DNA of 64,000 nucleotides from Megamerina dolium. Its lineage: Eukaryota > Arthropoda > Insecta > Diptera > Megamerinidae. The DNA is taken from NCBI GenBank assembly GCA_963854835.1, contig OY978525.1, positions 54,187,948 through 54,251,947 on the forward strand. The letters run 5' to 3'. Below the pieces are notes generated by a model. It was not told where the DNA came from, did no database searches, and was given only the letters and a program-made list of their open reading frames with translations. Below are positions 44,450 through 54,807 of the stretch, piece after piece. Both the position numbers and the translations under genes were made by a program. Every line of letters starts with the position of its first letter. The stretch's first letter is position 1.

Positions 44450-45369
44450 AATTTAAGGTTTTTAATTATTTCATTTCATTTCCAATCCTTTATATTCATA
44501 ATGCAAATGGCAATATACATTCCGAAAGCAACATCATATTTTAACTCCCCCTTTGCAAAAACACTTGTCCCAATTGCTAATAGGCTGGTAAGTTATTAAT
44601 GCTGCAGAATTTGCATATTTTCTTGTGACAAGAGAGCTCTTCATGGTCCAATGACTTTGGCTCTGATGTTTTGATCTCTCGTTGACAAAGGTCGCTATGC
44701 TAAGACTTGAATTAGGTTTAGTCCTTAGCTTATAAAAAGATTTGTGGAACAGTATTAAGCACAGGACTAAATTATATGAAAATGTTAAATTCGTTTTGGT
44801 AGATATTTCGCTAACATTGTTTATACGAAGATCTTTAAACATTTACAAGGAAAGAATTTCTTCAACATGAGATATGTTAGCTGACAATTGCTATACATAG
44901 CTGGAAGTTAAACTGAACCAGGTATGTTCCCAAAAGTTGATATGATTTGTTTATTGAAATTTCAATACACCCTTCGAATTGGTTTAGAAGGATTGTTCCT
45001 TGGTAAGCTTTTTTTATTAAAGGTACATGCTGGTTGTTTATCATAGTACAATTATAATTTTTGCTAGTCAGAATCTATCGTACACAGTTCTATTTCATTT
45101 ATGGCATTATTACATTTTATCACATTAGTATTCTGAATTTATTTCAACTAATATTTTTTTGCAAGTAATATGGTACGCAGCTGGTAAAATTTTAATATAA
45201 TACAGGTCACTTCAGGTTTTTAGCCTCAATATGAAAATTCTATTTCATATTAGGATCATGCTTAAAAACCGAAGTTATTAATTCCAATGGTTATTTGCCA
45301 AACAAATTTTCAAGAGGAAATATACACCATTGAAATCTGTGTAAGAGAATTTATAAATGTAGAGCAACA
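44450..45369. other. AT-rich intergenic, nothing recognised
   Basis: About 900 bp with no supported gene. A short GGCAATATACATTC match to 63710 was noticed but is too short to interpret. Confidence 0.4.
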
Positions 45370-46160
45370 TTAGTTATTTGAGGGAGATGAGATATACGCA
45401 GTTGTGCACGCTGAGGAGGAGAGCCAGATAGATTCGAGTAGTCAACTGATAGAATTCATGCAACAGCAGCATCAATTGCGTATGGATATTCAGTGAGGCT
45501 CATCTTGCCAAGAAAACGTTATTGGAGAATTCCAGAAAACAATAGACTACAGGTTTCAAGAACATTGGAGAAGGAACTAAATCATTTAAAAATAAACGGG
45601 TCGTGTACATCAGTAATTAGAGAATCAAGTACAATGTAAATAAACCCATCAACATTTGATAGAATCACCCCATTCAACAATTTCATACTTCAGTTCAAGA
45701 CAACAGCTACAAAGAGTCAATGGGAATATACCGACAAGTTCCATTAAAAGCGTCAGAAGTCTTGCAGATTGTTCCAGAACAAGACCGTGGTAGCAACCAA
45801 TCACTGATAGACACACTCTAATGCAAATATAGAACGAATATAGAAGTCAATAGCATCGATTGTAATTACGATCGCAACGTAGTAATGACAACTTTCAGGG
45901 TTTCTCTTCAGATATTGCGCATATATGTCATCTAGCGCTCTCCAGTAATTCGGAAGAATTCATTGAGAAAATAAAAATAAAGGCATTCGTAGAAGTAATA
46001 CGTGATGGAAATATTTTTTTTAATTGTGGAATGCCGGAAAATTGAAGCATATGTTTTCAACACAATTCGTAGTTCCGCACTTACGAAAACCTACCAAGTA
46101 ATTTTAACTGGAGCCGTCATTGAAACTTTCCGTATATTTGCCAACACATTCTTAGGACAT
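45370..46160 (+). pseudogene. Gypsy-type gag remnant with a zinc-knuckle start
   Basis: FEGDEIYAVVHAEEESQIDS (45378), then STFDRITPFNNFILQFKTTA, then SQWEYTDKF, LKASEVLQIVPEQDRG and LQILRIYVI are gag-style text, comparable to the SAP-gag of gypsy B further along (YDG..F..F...A). Near 46020, FNCGMPEN is half of a CCHC knuckle. Several stops; pol is absent. Confidence 0.6.
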
Positions 46161-46274
46161 CGTGAGATTTTTTGACCGATTCGTTCATTTTGCTCCCATG
46201 TGTGTGAATTTACATCTCTTAATTTATACAGTGCAAAATATAGGGGAGAGTGGGACAAAGATAATCTAGTAAGA

Positions 46275-46406
46275 CATTTTCGGCTCTAGCGAGCAAAACT
46301 GAAGAGATATTAAAGAAAAGGAAATGTAGCCTGTTTAGCTGGCTACATTTCCACTATAGATCGGTTTGCTGTAGCCTGCCATGCTGCCGAGCTATAGCCG
46401 AAAAAT
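46275..46406. repeat. Nested inverted repeat (hairpin within hairpin)
   Basis: Inner: GGAAATGTAGCC (46320-46331), nine bases, then GGCTACATTTCC (46341-46352), a perfect 12-bp hairpin. Outer: ATTTTCGGCTCTAGC near 46276-46290 against GCTATAGCCGAAAAAT at 46391-46406. Possibly a fold-back MITE or part of the end of the adjacent pogo-like element. Confidence 0.7.
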
Positions 46407-46551
46407 CAAAACAACTTTTTTAACTATTCTTACCCTACTAGTCAACATTTCTGTATGCTGTGAATAACGAAAAAAGTGAGAAAAACCGCAAATTAATTAG
46501 TATTTTTAATTGAAACATGTTTATTGGAATGCTTTACGACAAAAATGGCCT

Positions 46552-47900
46552 TCAATCAGAATCTTCTTCATAGCTGCTTTCTGGCATGACTGGTCTTCGT
46601 GGTCTACCACGGCAGCGTCCAAATGGATTTGGATGCGACCCTGTGCAGCAGCCAGGAACATCCTGTTCGTCGCCACGACCACCACCATGATCACCACGAC
46701 CATGACCACGATTGATTGTAATTGTTCTAGCCGGATGATTTCGCGTCCACGTATCGACCGCGGCTTTCAATGGTCCGAACACGCTGCGGTCGAGCGGTTG
46801 AAGTTTGTGCGTGCAATGCGGCGGGAATGAGACGACATGAATGCCATACTCGACAAAGAAATCCAACGCTTTGATTGAGAGATGAGATTCATGGTTGTCC
46901 AACAATAACAATCTGGCTGTTCTTTCGATGAACCAACGCTCGATTGGAAATGTTAGAAGAATAATAAAAAAGAATCAGCGTTCATCCATCCATCCATCCA
47001 TCCTGCCATTTTTTTGTTTCTCAACTATCCGTCACATCGATTTCCAATTTTCAGCAAAACCTGTTGCCAAATTTCGCACGTCTCTTGTTGATAGGCCGTA
47101 ATACTTGGCACTTGATTTCAGCAAATAATTCATTAACGCCGCTTCTTGATCTGCTTTGAAAACCTACGCAACATAACAACATACACGAATGAGTGAAATG
47201 AACGAAATGAATGCATAAGAAAATTACTTGAGTTCGATATTTTGTCGGCATTGGACGGTTAATGTTGTTTCTCAACGTCTGGTAATTCAATTTGAAGATT
47301 TCTGCAGTTTTGCGATCGTGGTTGCTTTTTCAACGATGAGAATCGCTTTCTTCAATTGTGTTTCGTTTATTTTTTTATGCTGTCTCTCTCCTCTTTCCTC
47401 CCCAGCTGACCGATTGACGTGTGTTCGCAGAGTTTCAAAATTTAATTTAAAATGTTTGGACGCCTTTCTCACTGTCTTCCCGCTTCTGATGGCCGCAATG
47501 GCATTTGCTAAGGCTTCTTTGTCGATCGGGTGCTTCTTTCGCTTGTAATTTCGCACCATTTTGTCTAAAAACGAAATCAAAACAAACAAACAAAATAACT
47601 ATTTTTGCCCCACTCGAACTTTTTCCGACTTTCCACTGATTTCTCAATAAACCGATAAAAATATTGAAAAACGAATATTATATTCTTGTTCAGCATCCAA
47701 TTTCACTTAAGAAAACACTCACCTTTCCGATTTTGTAACACCGATGATATTAAAACACACACGATTTAAAAACACCAATTGTCATAAGCGCACTCAAAAA
47801 AAAGTTGGTTGCTGCGTAGCGTCTACAAATGGCGGCGCACGCAGCTGAAATTTTTACTATCAGTACCGGCTGTGAAGCCGAATCTACCACAGAGATGGCA
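46552..47900 (-). pseudogene. Pogo/CENP-B-like transposase gene with introns, tandem Psq-type HTH, truncated DDE
   Basis: Non-coding exon to a GTGAGTG donor at 47722; acceptor TTTTTAG at 47565; ATG 47559. Exon 2 encodes MVRNYKRKKHPIDKEAL and two Psq-type helix-turn-helix units in tandem: TVRKASKHFKLNFETLRTHV, then (after a small frameshift near 47305) AEIFKLNYQTLRNNINRP. A 64-bp GT-AG intron (47227-47164) leads in phase to a CENP-B-type HTH: QEAALMNYLLKSSAKYYGLS, then RDVRNLATGFAENW. A GATG repeat and a large deletion follow. The end (46911-46552) is the last part of DDE_1: LLLLDNHESHLS and PPHCTHKLQPLDRSVFGPLK, then a Gly/Arg-rich C-terminus. The first catalytic region is missing. Confidence 0.75.
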
Positions 47901-48004
47901 CCATTTTTCGTTTAATCGTTTAGCCGTGAGAGCCAAGAACTAACTAGCCAACGTCACACACACAGTGCAGTTGCAAAGTAGCAAATATATATATACTTTT
48001 TTTC

Positions 48005-48288
48005 ATTAAAAAAAAAATAATTACATAAAATTTTATTAAAAACAACATGAATTCTTACATTAAAAAAATATTAAAGCACTCTGGCAAAGTAAACTTACTT
48101 TGCTGAGCTTTGTAACCGAGCTCTCTGCTTACTATTCTTGCCCTAAGAATTGTCGGATTGCTTGCCGACAGGTGGATACAATTTGAAAGAAAAATCCTTT
48201 AGATATTAAAATATTGCTTCGACAACCGGGGATCGAAATCACGACCTACAGATCAGAAGATCAACGCACTAACTACTGAACTAAGGCA
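48005..48288 (-). mobile_element. tRNA-derived SINE, copy 4 (near full length)
   Basis: The head at 48287-48226 (minus) carries a slightly decayed A box (CTTAGTTCAGTAGTTAGTGC) and the B-box complement GGGGATCGAAATC. The body matches copy 2 closely: ACTTACTTTGCTGAGCTTTG, GATTGCTTGCCGACAGGTGG, AATTCTTACATTAAAAAAAT, ending in A-rich sequence near 48005. Confidence 0.8.
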
Positions 48289-48289
48289 C

Positions 48290-48640
48290 CCACACGCTGT
48301 ATAGTACAAGAGACACCTCTTCGTCGACGTACACTTGTAAGGAGAACACATTTAGAGTCACAACCAGAAGTACAACGGGAACCGAAGCTAAAAACATATA
48401 GTGACGAAATAGCACAGACTGCAGTAGACTAGCCCCAGTACTCACTGGATCGCAGTCTAAAGACTTGAGCACCAAAGTACACCAGTTAATTTCTGGACGC
48501 TAATTATCACGAAAATCCATAAAATTCGATGAGTAGGAGGACTCAGGATTAGAAGACAATACAGATGAAAAGATATGCGTAACCAAATTAAAACTTATAT
48601 CAAAAATTGTAAAAAATGCCAAATTGACATTGTCTACGCC
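48290..48640 (+). pseudogene. Gypsy-type gag fragment (same family as 61930-62650)
   Basis: Plus-strand text CIVQETPLRRRTLVRRT, then (shifted) TGSQSKDLSTKVHQLISGR and SRKSIKFDE aligns with CIAQETRHRRHTPVKRT, IGAQSKGLKTEIYQFISGC and ARKSIKPDE of the minus-strand gag at 61930-62650. Short, stopped and without other domains. The open frame on the opposite strand here is a shadow. Confidence 0.6.
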
Positions 48641-48734
48641 AGGATTAATTCGTAGAGCTGACTGTGTGATTGGCATCATCGTTTATACCATCTCTTCCTA
48701 TTCCGCTATTCACGCTTCTTTGATTTTTTTTCTC

Positions 48735-48835
48735 ACATACTCTCTTTCTCTCTCTTTTCCTATTACACTTACTTTCTTACTCTCTTTCTCTTTTTCTCTC
48801 TCTCTTTCTCTTTGCCTTTGTTGTTTTATTTATTT
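48735..48835. repeat. CT-rich low-complexity tract
   Basis: TCTCTTTCTCTCTC-type pyrimidine-rich sequence with small interruptions. The 98-codon Ser/Leu/Phe-rich open frame across it is an artefact. Confidence 0.85.
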
Positions 48836-49179
48836 TCTTTCAGAGTGCAATCTTTCTTATCAGTTTCTATCATTTTTTTTTTGTTATTCTTTTAACAACG
48901 CTCTACTTATAAAACTCTAAGAAAAGTACATTAAGGAGTGCGCGTGTTTTTCCCACATTTCCTATCTCAAAAATCTGAAGTTGAAACTAAAAGTTAAAAG
49001 TAGAGTTTATCATAAGTTAAATTTAAAATATAAACTCAAGAAAAAAAAATTAAAGATAAATATAAAATGCAATTGGAATTTAAAGAAACCTAAGTGCATT
49101 TACGTTTGCGTTTGTGTTCGTATTTATTACTAATGCGGAGGTAAAACGGAAAATGTAAAATTGGGCAGATTTTCCATTT

Positions 49180-49740
49180 TCACGATTTTGCTTCCTCATA
49201 CAGAAACTCAATGAACATCTCATCTACATAAAAGGCTCTCAAACAGTAGCCATGTGTTCTAATACTGGATGGGAAAGATGGGTCAACAATCCCTCTGGAC
49301 ACCTGACTATCAACTTTCTCCATCTTACTATCTGATATCGAGGGTGTGTCAACAATCTCTAAAGACGCATGACTGACACCTTCCATCTCAGCTGGCCTAC
49401 TTTTAGCAAAATTTGGGGGATCCCGGTTTTTGAACACACCTAGGCCCCCCGTAGTTTTCCAACTCTGCTTTTATAAGAATCGGCATGTCGTTGTTTCTTG
49501 GTAAAGAAACATTTTATTTCGGACTTACCGCGACTATGTCTTGCTGTTGGATTACAATTCCCCTCTGGCTTTGTAGTGACAGTAAACGAAGTACGAGAGA
49601 AACTACACTCATGCCCGTATTTTTTACACTTAAGGCATATTTTTTCTCTGAAAACTTGGTGTGCTTCTTTTTCTCGCAGAAGGAATGCTAAATAGCTGGG
49701 GAAGAGATGCCGGTGAGCTCTGGCCACGATTATTCGAATA
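49180..49740 (-). CDS. Unrecognised pair of minus-strand ORFs
   Basis: 49727-49440 reads HQVFREKICLKCKKYGHECS in the middle of 95 codons, with CxxC.....C spacing suggesting a zinc ribbon or gag-type knuckle without the His. The next ORF (49437-49180, 85 codons) is Ser/Glu/Lys-rich (SDSKMEKVDSQVSRGIVDP), starting three bases after the stop of the first. They could be one protein split by a nonsense mutation. No family recognised; TE origin is likely from context but unproven. Confidence 0.3.
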
Positions 49741-50515
49741 TCCGAGGCTGGTTGTTGATATTGAGATGTGAGCGGGTTGTCAGAATTTAGTTTAAGTTAA
49801 AAAAATTAACACTTTTTATTTTTCATAAAAAGCACTTTGTAAATAGAGAGATGCTCGTCGCGTGCACTATCGCTGGATAAGTAAGAATAATAATTAAAAT
49901 TAATCAGTGAAGAAGAAGAGTGGCCGTCAACAAAAATTGAGTTTCGAACTCTCCTAATCCGTACAAAAAATTTAAAGATTGACGCAGGCAGTGCACGTTA
50001 CGTACTCTGTCGTAGACATTCCGCCATCCCTTGCAGGAATACTTCAAATGAGACGCAACCCCTACCCAAAGAGAGATAGAGAATTTACAAAAAATTGAAC
50101 ATTTCATTTGAACTTAAAAAGATTACAAGTAATAATATTTAAATATATTTCGTAAATAGAGCTCCAGTCCAGAAGAAGAAGTGGGGAGTGGTAAAAAAGG
50201 GGACCAAAAGTCGTTAGGGAGAGATGGACAATTATGACAGTGGGGTTGATTTTTGAGTGAATATTGGTTGTTGTGGAATGATAGTTGAAGATTTGCTACT
50301 CCGTTGTATGTGGTTTTGTAAATTGGAATCTTCTCCAAATGGTGTAACCATGACAATGACTGACAATCTTGTAAAGATTGTGATCACCTCTACAATAAGA
50401 GTAGTAATCTATCAGTTTCTTTCAAGTTACATGGTAAGGTAACGAAAAATTTCAATAGTGTTAAAGCGATATTGTAAGCTATGGATTGTAGCGCAAACCA
50501 CTTGCTGACGTATAG
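49741..50515. other. Intergenic, nothing recognised
   Basis: AT-rich; several short open frames with no recognisable motif. Confidence 0.4.
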
Positions 50516-50517
50516 TA

Positions 50518-50887
50518 CAAGGTGCGACAAATATGCATTAAGGCAGCCTCTAGAAAACACAATTAAAACACGATATCTGCTAATTTTTCGATATATTTAT
50601 TCTAAATATTCTCGTCCTGATTCAATACACTTGTTACATCGATTCTATAGTGATTCAAACAATGAGTGCTGTGTGTTAAATTTCATGCTAAAATTTCAAC
50701 ATCAAACGAACACGTGTTTTGTAATATGAATGTCAATAAACATCAAAGGTCAACCAAATGCCATGAAATTGCAGTTGACAGTTAGTAGAGGAAGGTTGAA
50801 GCTTCAAAACGCATGTACTCACACATAAATGGCGTGCTTGGTTGCTGAGATATGGTTCGAGTCTTAATACATATTTGTCGCACCTTG
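50518..50887. mobile_element. Mariner-derived MITE, member 2
   Basis: 370 bp with matching ends: CAAGGTGCGACAAATATG on the left and its complement on the right, TA duplications at 50516-50517 and 50888-50889. Aligns with member 1 at both sides but lacks its transposase piece: the sequence jumps from GATTCAAAC to AATGAGTGCTGTGTG, skipping about 200 bp present in 41400-41600. Confidence 0.92.
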
Positions 50888-50889
50888 TA

Positions 50890-51289
50890 TGTAAACATTT
50901 TCTACTTTTGTCTCTTAAAGCACGAAAGTGGAAAAAGGGTGTGAGATTAGCTGCATTGTCATTGGTGCCAACAGCCATCAGGAAACCAATAAAGATGTAT
51001 ATGCTACGGATAATATTCCGCCTCGAACATTGCCATAGAATGTGAAGCATTTAGGTAAACGAATGTCAACATCGAGGAGAAATAGAGAGATACAGCAAAT
51101 AGATATGGGAAATATATCTCATATTGCGTCTATTTCCCGAGTTATACATTTCCTGCATTAATGCGATTATTTCGATCCCCGTTGTGACCAATCAAATTCT
51201 GTTCCCAATGTGTTTTAAGCAGCGTTTTCCTAGACTTAGGTAGGATGAGAGAATTTTTTTTTTCTCCTTTAAACTCCTAGTTGGAGCAT
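50890..51289. other. Intergenic, nothing recognised
   Basis: No gene supported. Confidence 0.4.
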
Positions 51290-51745
51290 AGGGCCTCCTT
51301 TTTTTTTGTTTTTTAAATGCAAGGTGTTGCGCATCTCCTTGAATATAATTATGCCAACTCCACTCTCACCTCTGACTTCCTTCCCACTTTACAGTACAAT
51401 ACTGCCATGCGTTGTTGTACATTCGCCGCTGCCATTCCACCTCATCTCACTTATACCTAACACGTTGATGTTGTATGCTGTCATCTGCACTTCGAGTTGC
51501 TCCTGTCTGGAGGCATCCCTGAGAGTACTTACATTCCATTGAGCTATTCTTGTCCGGGTGCGTGGGCCAAATGTCATCATCATTGGTTTATGTCCGTATC
51601 CGAGGCTTTTCCTTGTGTAGGTTACGTTAATCGGTTGTGAATACACTAGGGTAAGTGATTGGCCTACCGCTAGCGATCTCAAGTGATGGGGCTGCCATCT
51701 GACGTCGCTTGAGAACAACGCTTCCGCCTGTAGCGCCATCTGCAC
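51290..51745 (-). pseudogene. RTE-like endonuclease N-terminal fragment
   Basis: On the minus strand, FGPRTRTRIAQWNVSTLRD, then EQLEVQMTAYNINVLGISEM, RWNGSGE and GSIVLYC: the N-terminal endonuclease motifs, including the QWNV Asn and the SEMRW catalytic Glu. The open frame 51745-51389 includes upstream residues from MQMALQAEALFSS. The remaining element is missing. It is related in style to the RTE copies but is a separate family. Confidence 0.75.
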
Positions 51746-52049
51746 TTAATTTGTTTTACTATTGAATAACGGAAGTATTACACACAAATGGTTGGGAACT
51801 TCGCTAAATTGATAAGGAAGTGCGTAAGTATATTATTTGAAAGATTTCCCCTTACTGTCGCTGCTATGCACCACGCAACTGCACTTTTCTTGTTTTTTTT
51901 AGATCAATTGTTAAGTGCGCTTACTATTTTTGAGGTAGATTAATGAAGGATTAAAGGTGATTTGGGTAAATATAGGAAGTTTTGTTAGGATTAGGATATT
52001 AAAGAGTGACAGGAAAAAATTAGGAAGATTGAAAAAAGCGCAGGATCAG
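51746..52049. other. Intergenic, nothing recognised
   Basis: May include the body of the SINE whose head lies at 52058-52138, if that is a SINE. Confidence 0.35.
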
Positions 52050-52057
52050 ATTGTCAC

Positions 52058-52138
52058 CACTGGGGCTCGAACCTGTGACCTCTGGGGTGATAGTCTAGTG
52101 CGCTAACGTTAGACTACAGAGGCCACTACATGTGTGTG
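52058..52138 (-). repeat. tRNA-like block, probably the head of a second SINE family or a tRNA pseudogene
   Basis: Minus strand: GGCCTCTGTAGTCTAACG..., an A box (TAGTCTAACGTTAG) and a B box (GGTTCGAGCCC) about 36 bp apart, as in tRNA genes. The acceptor and T stems do not pair properly, so it is not a working tRNA. Its sequence differs from the four-copy SINE family. Confidence 0.55.
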
Positions 52139-52829
52139 CGCGTGTAGCGTGTGCGTAATGGTAGGTCAACGTAATAGAGCCACATCGAGTGGAGGTACGC
52201 CCTAAATAAAAGAACACAACATTTGTATTAGTAAATTTCTCAGTAATCGGAGTATTTCACATACAGTAAAGAAATTTGTCTATTTTCAGCTCATAGAGTA
52301 CAAAAGTAAGGATGGAGGTGCGATATTGGCGAGACTGCCATAGAAGAAAATGCTTCTGACGATGTCTAGAGTCATCTTTAATCTAAAAGAATTTCGGGTT
52401 CATGAAATAATGTAACATATGTATAGTGTAAGTTTAACACCTGCGATCCTTCACACGCATACAAACTATGCCAATACATAGTTTCATTAACGTCAGTCAG
52501 AAATCAGTCAATTTAAAAGTTCAGTTAGAATAAACAGAACAAATGAGAGAGAGATGCGTATGACGGTCAGATTCAAAGAGTCTGACAAAGCATTACTACA
52601 TAATGTGGGCGTGGCTCTAGTCAGTATGACCAAGCCACATTTCCGCATTAAAATTTCCGCAACAACAATTTTGTGGGACCTGTATTAGGCGATATTCATT
52701 GGCAAGCCTTTAGAGTTTCTACCGTTTAGCATACGTGTTTTCCTCGGAAAGTGGTGATTGGAAATCATACTTTCGGCTAATACCATTGCATGAGATGTAG
52801 AACGAGTTGTCAAGATCTTTGACGGACTT
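52139..52829. other. Intergenic, nothing recognised
   Basis: A short GTGTGCGCGTGTAGCGTGTG patch near 52133-52152; no gene. Confidence 0.4.
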
Positions 52830-54500
52830 TATCACTTTGTTGCACGATACTGTAAGGTTGTGATTTCTTTTTCAGAGAAAAAGTTGAAGAGTTTGGAGAA
52901 TTTCATCTTGTTTTTGTGTTGTGCCTCATTCGATGGAACAGGGAATGATGCCGTTTTCCACAAAAACGACAAGTGAAATGGCCTTGGCACTCTGTAAGAG
53001 TATGTGAAGTTTCCAAACAGTAAACGCAAATACAGTACTTGTTTACAATGGAAATTCTCTCCTCCAGTGTAAGCGAAGAGAAATTTAAACATTGTCGAAG
53101 GGAGTGCATACCTACACATAGCGAAGCATGCATGCGTAACAGTTACATTTGAAGCATTTTTATTTGTACTGCTCAAGATGGAGTTCTCTCACTTTGAGTA
53201 TTTCCGACTGTTATTTACGGTATGATCCACGCAGCATATGTTATTAAAGGACGAACAGGAACTGTTCGGAAATTAACAGCGGCTTATATGATTGTAGAAT
53301 GATGAAACAATTCTACGAGATCTCGGATTTACCGGAAGGTGTGTTGTCGTGGTGGACGCAGTATGGTAGTGCTGGACATATTTCCAGTCTATGAAGCAAT
53401 GAGTGATGCCATTTTCTACATGCGGAGCATGAAAATCGGCTAGTACAACTGTTGTAGCCGTGGCAGCTTGTAAAACAATTGTACACAATTTGTGATTTGT
53501 GACTACATTGTAGCGTTCACCTACTGACAATCTAACAAATTCGGGGCAACCACGTAGTGGATGCGATTTTTGACATTGCGGACAAGTTGGTTGGGTAATT
53601 GCCGTGTGAAATGTATTCACACTTCGAGAATTTACTATAGCAAAGGGATGTCGCTTGAAATTTTCGGATCGGCCGGGTTGTCGATTCTGTGGCTGGCTAG
53701 GTTGCCTATGCTGTGGTTAGCTGAGTTGCCGGGAACAACAACAACTTTAGGTTAGTTACAATCGTTTATGGTACGCTGTAAGCGCTTTATGTTCGCACCG
53801 GTTTCGTGGACGACCGGTTGTAAATTGAAAGGGGTTTTCAGTTGAATGTTAATAAGAATTTCGTTATTTTTCATATAGTTCTTTCATATTTTGCCATGCT
53901 ATTAGAAGCCATCGTTAGTCAACAGAGTTGACTTAATGATACTCTGTGCTTCTCCACGGGTTTTTTGTAATGAAAGACACAATTCTAAACCGGGGATAAG
54001 CGGAGGTTTTTTCGATAAAGGACCGTGAACATGTCTCGAAAACTTCTACACCAAGCATAATATCCTGAAAAACATGAGGTGTCACATGGAGGAAGTTGTA
54101 CAGCGGGAAATAAGCAGTTTTTAGAAGTAGAAATTGAAGTTGCGGGATTGACGGGCTCAGCGTCAAGCTAGTGATGTCAACTATTGATCGTAGAGAGCAT
54201 TGGATATAAGCAGTTTGCACTCTTTATATGTCTCCTTGATTTATTCAGAATTATTTTCATCAACTTCGTTTCTTCCGATTGAAAAACATAAATCGTTACA
54301 TTCATTAAATAAGACTTGCAACAGCTTTTTTTGTACTTCCAAAAAACCGACTGGAAATTTGTCTCAAAATTGATAATTTCCTCCGTGGTTGCCTTGAATA
54401 TATTTATAGCTGACAGTTTTATTACTAACAATATGACGTAAATATTGGCAGAGAAGTACAGGATACGAAGAATTTTCAAAAAATAAGTGTGCGTGAAAGT
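52830..54500 (-). pseudogene. BEL/Pao-type gag remnant with two zinc modules
   Basis: Reading down the minus strand: ECKLLISNALYDQ (54250), CDTSCFSGYYAWCRSFRDMF (54080), KTRGEAQSIIKSTLLTNDGF (53960) and LQPVVHETGANIKRL-like text near 53810 are DUF1759-type gag landmarks of BEL/Pao elements. A first zinc module (CPQCQKSHPLRGCPEFVRLS near 53570, then FSCSACRKWHHSLLHR) and a second (LRQCLNFSSLTLEERISIVN near 53090, then CVYCLETSHTLTECQGHFTC and GKRHHSLFHR) follow. Many stops; pol is not found. Confidence 0.75.
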
Positions 54501-54559
54501 ATCGAGAGAAATTATTGAAAAATTTAGATAGAAAAAGATTGCGAAGCAAAACCCCTAAG

Positions 54560-54650
54560 TTTCCGTGCACAAGTGCAAAATTGTATATCCAAAATAAATC
54601 GCTAGCAAGTGTTCTCTCAAATAGACGAAGCCATCCGTTGAGAGAGTGAC
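54560..54650 (+). repeat. Dispersed repeat, copy 1 (partner at 57630-57715)
   Basis: Both contain, in order, GTGCAAAATT, an AT-rich part, AAGTGTTCTCTCA and CCGTTGAGAGAG. It lies at the upstream end of the BEL gag, where an LTR would be expected, but no LTR pair was established. Confidence 0.55.
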
Positions 54651-54807
54651 GTATATGGTTGCACTTGATCGAGAGTTGGGATAATGGTAAAGCAAAAATT
54701 TAAGCAATTCGTGGAATTACGACAACAAACGGATAAAATGCTAAAACGACCCGTTAGGAATATGTATGTAAACAAATCCTAATAAGCGACGTAGTCTTTT
54801 TTGGGAT

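Noticed and set aside
44534..44842. 102-codon minus-strand frame
   Set aside because: AT-rich, no motif and no second copy; treated as chance.
46510..46830. 106-codon plus-strand frame
   Set aside because: Shadow of the DDE fragment on the minus strand.
46240..47640. GAGTGGGACAAAGATA and its near-inverse at 47600 as pogo terminal repeats
   Set aside because: Only about 16 bp with mismatches, and the right one lies within an intron of the gene, so it cannot be its outer end.
48624..48920. 98-codon open frame resembling a membrane protein
   Set aside because: Low-complexity CT tract gives Ser/Leu/Phe; no real signal.
50123..50356. 77-codon minus-strand frame with CHNCPSLP
   Set aside because: No recognisable family; too short and isolated to support.
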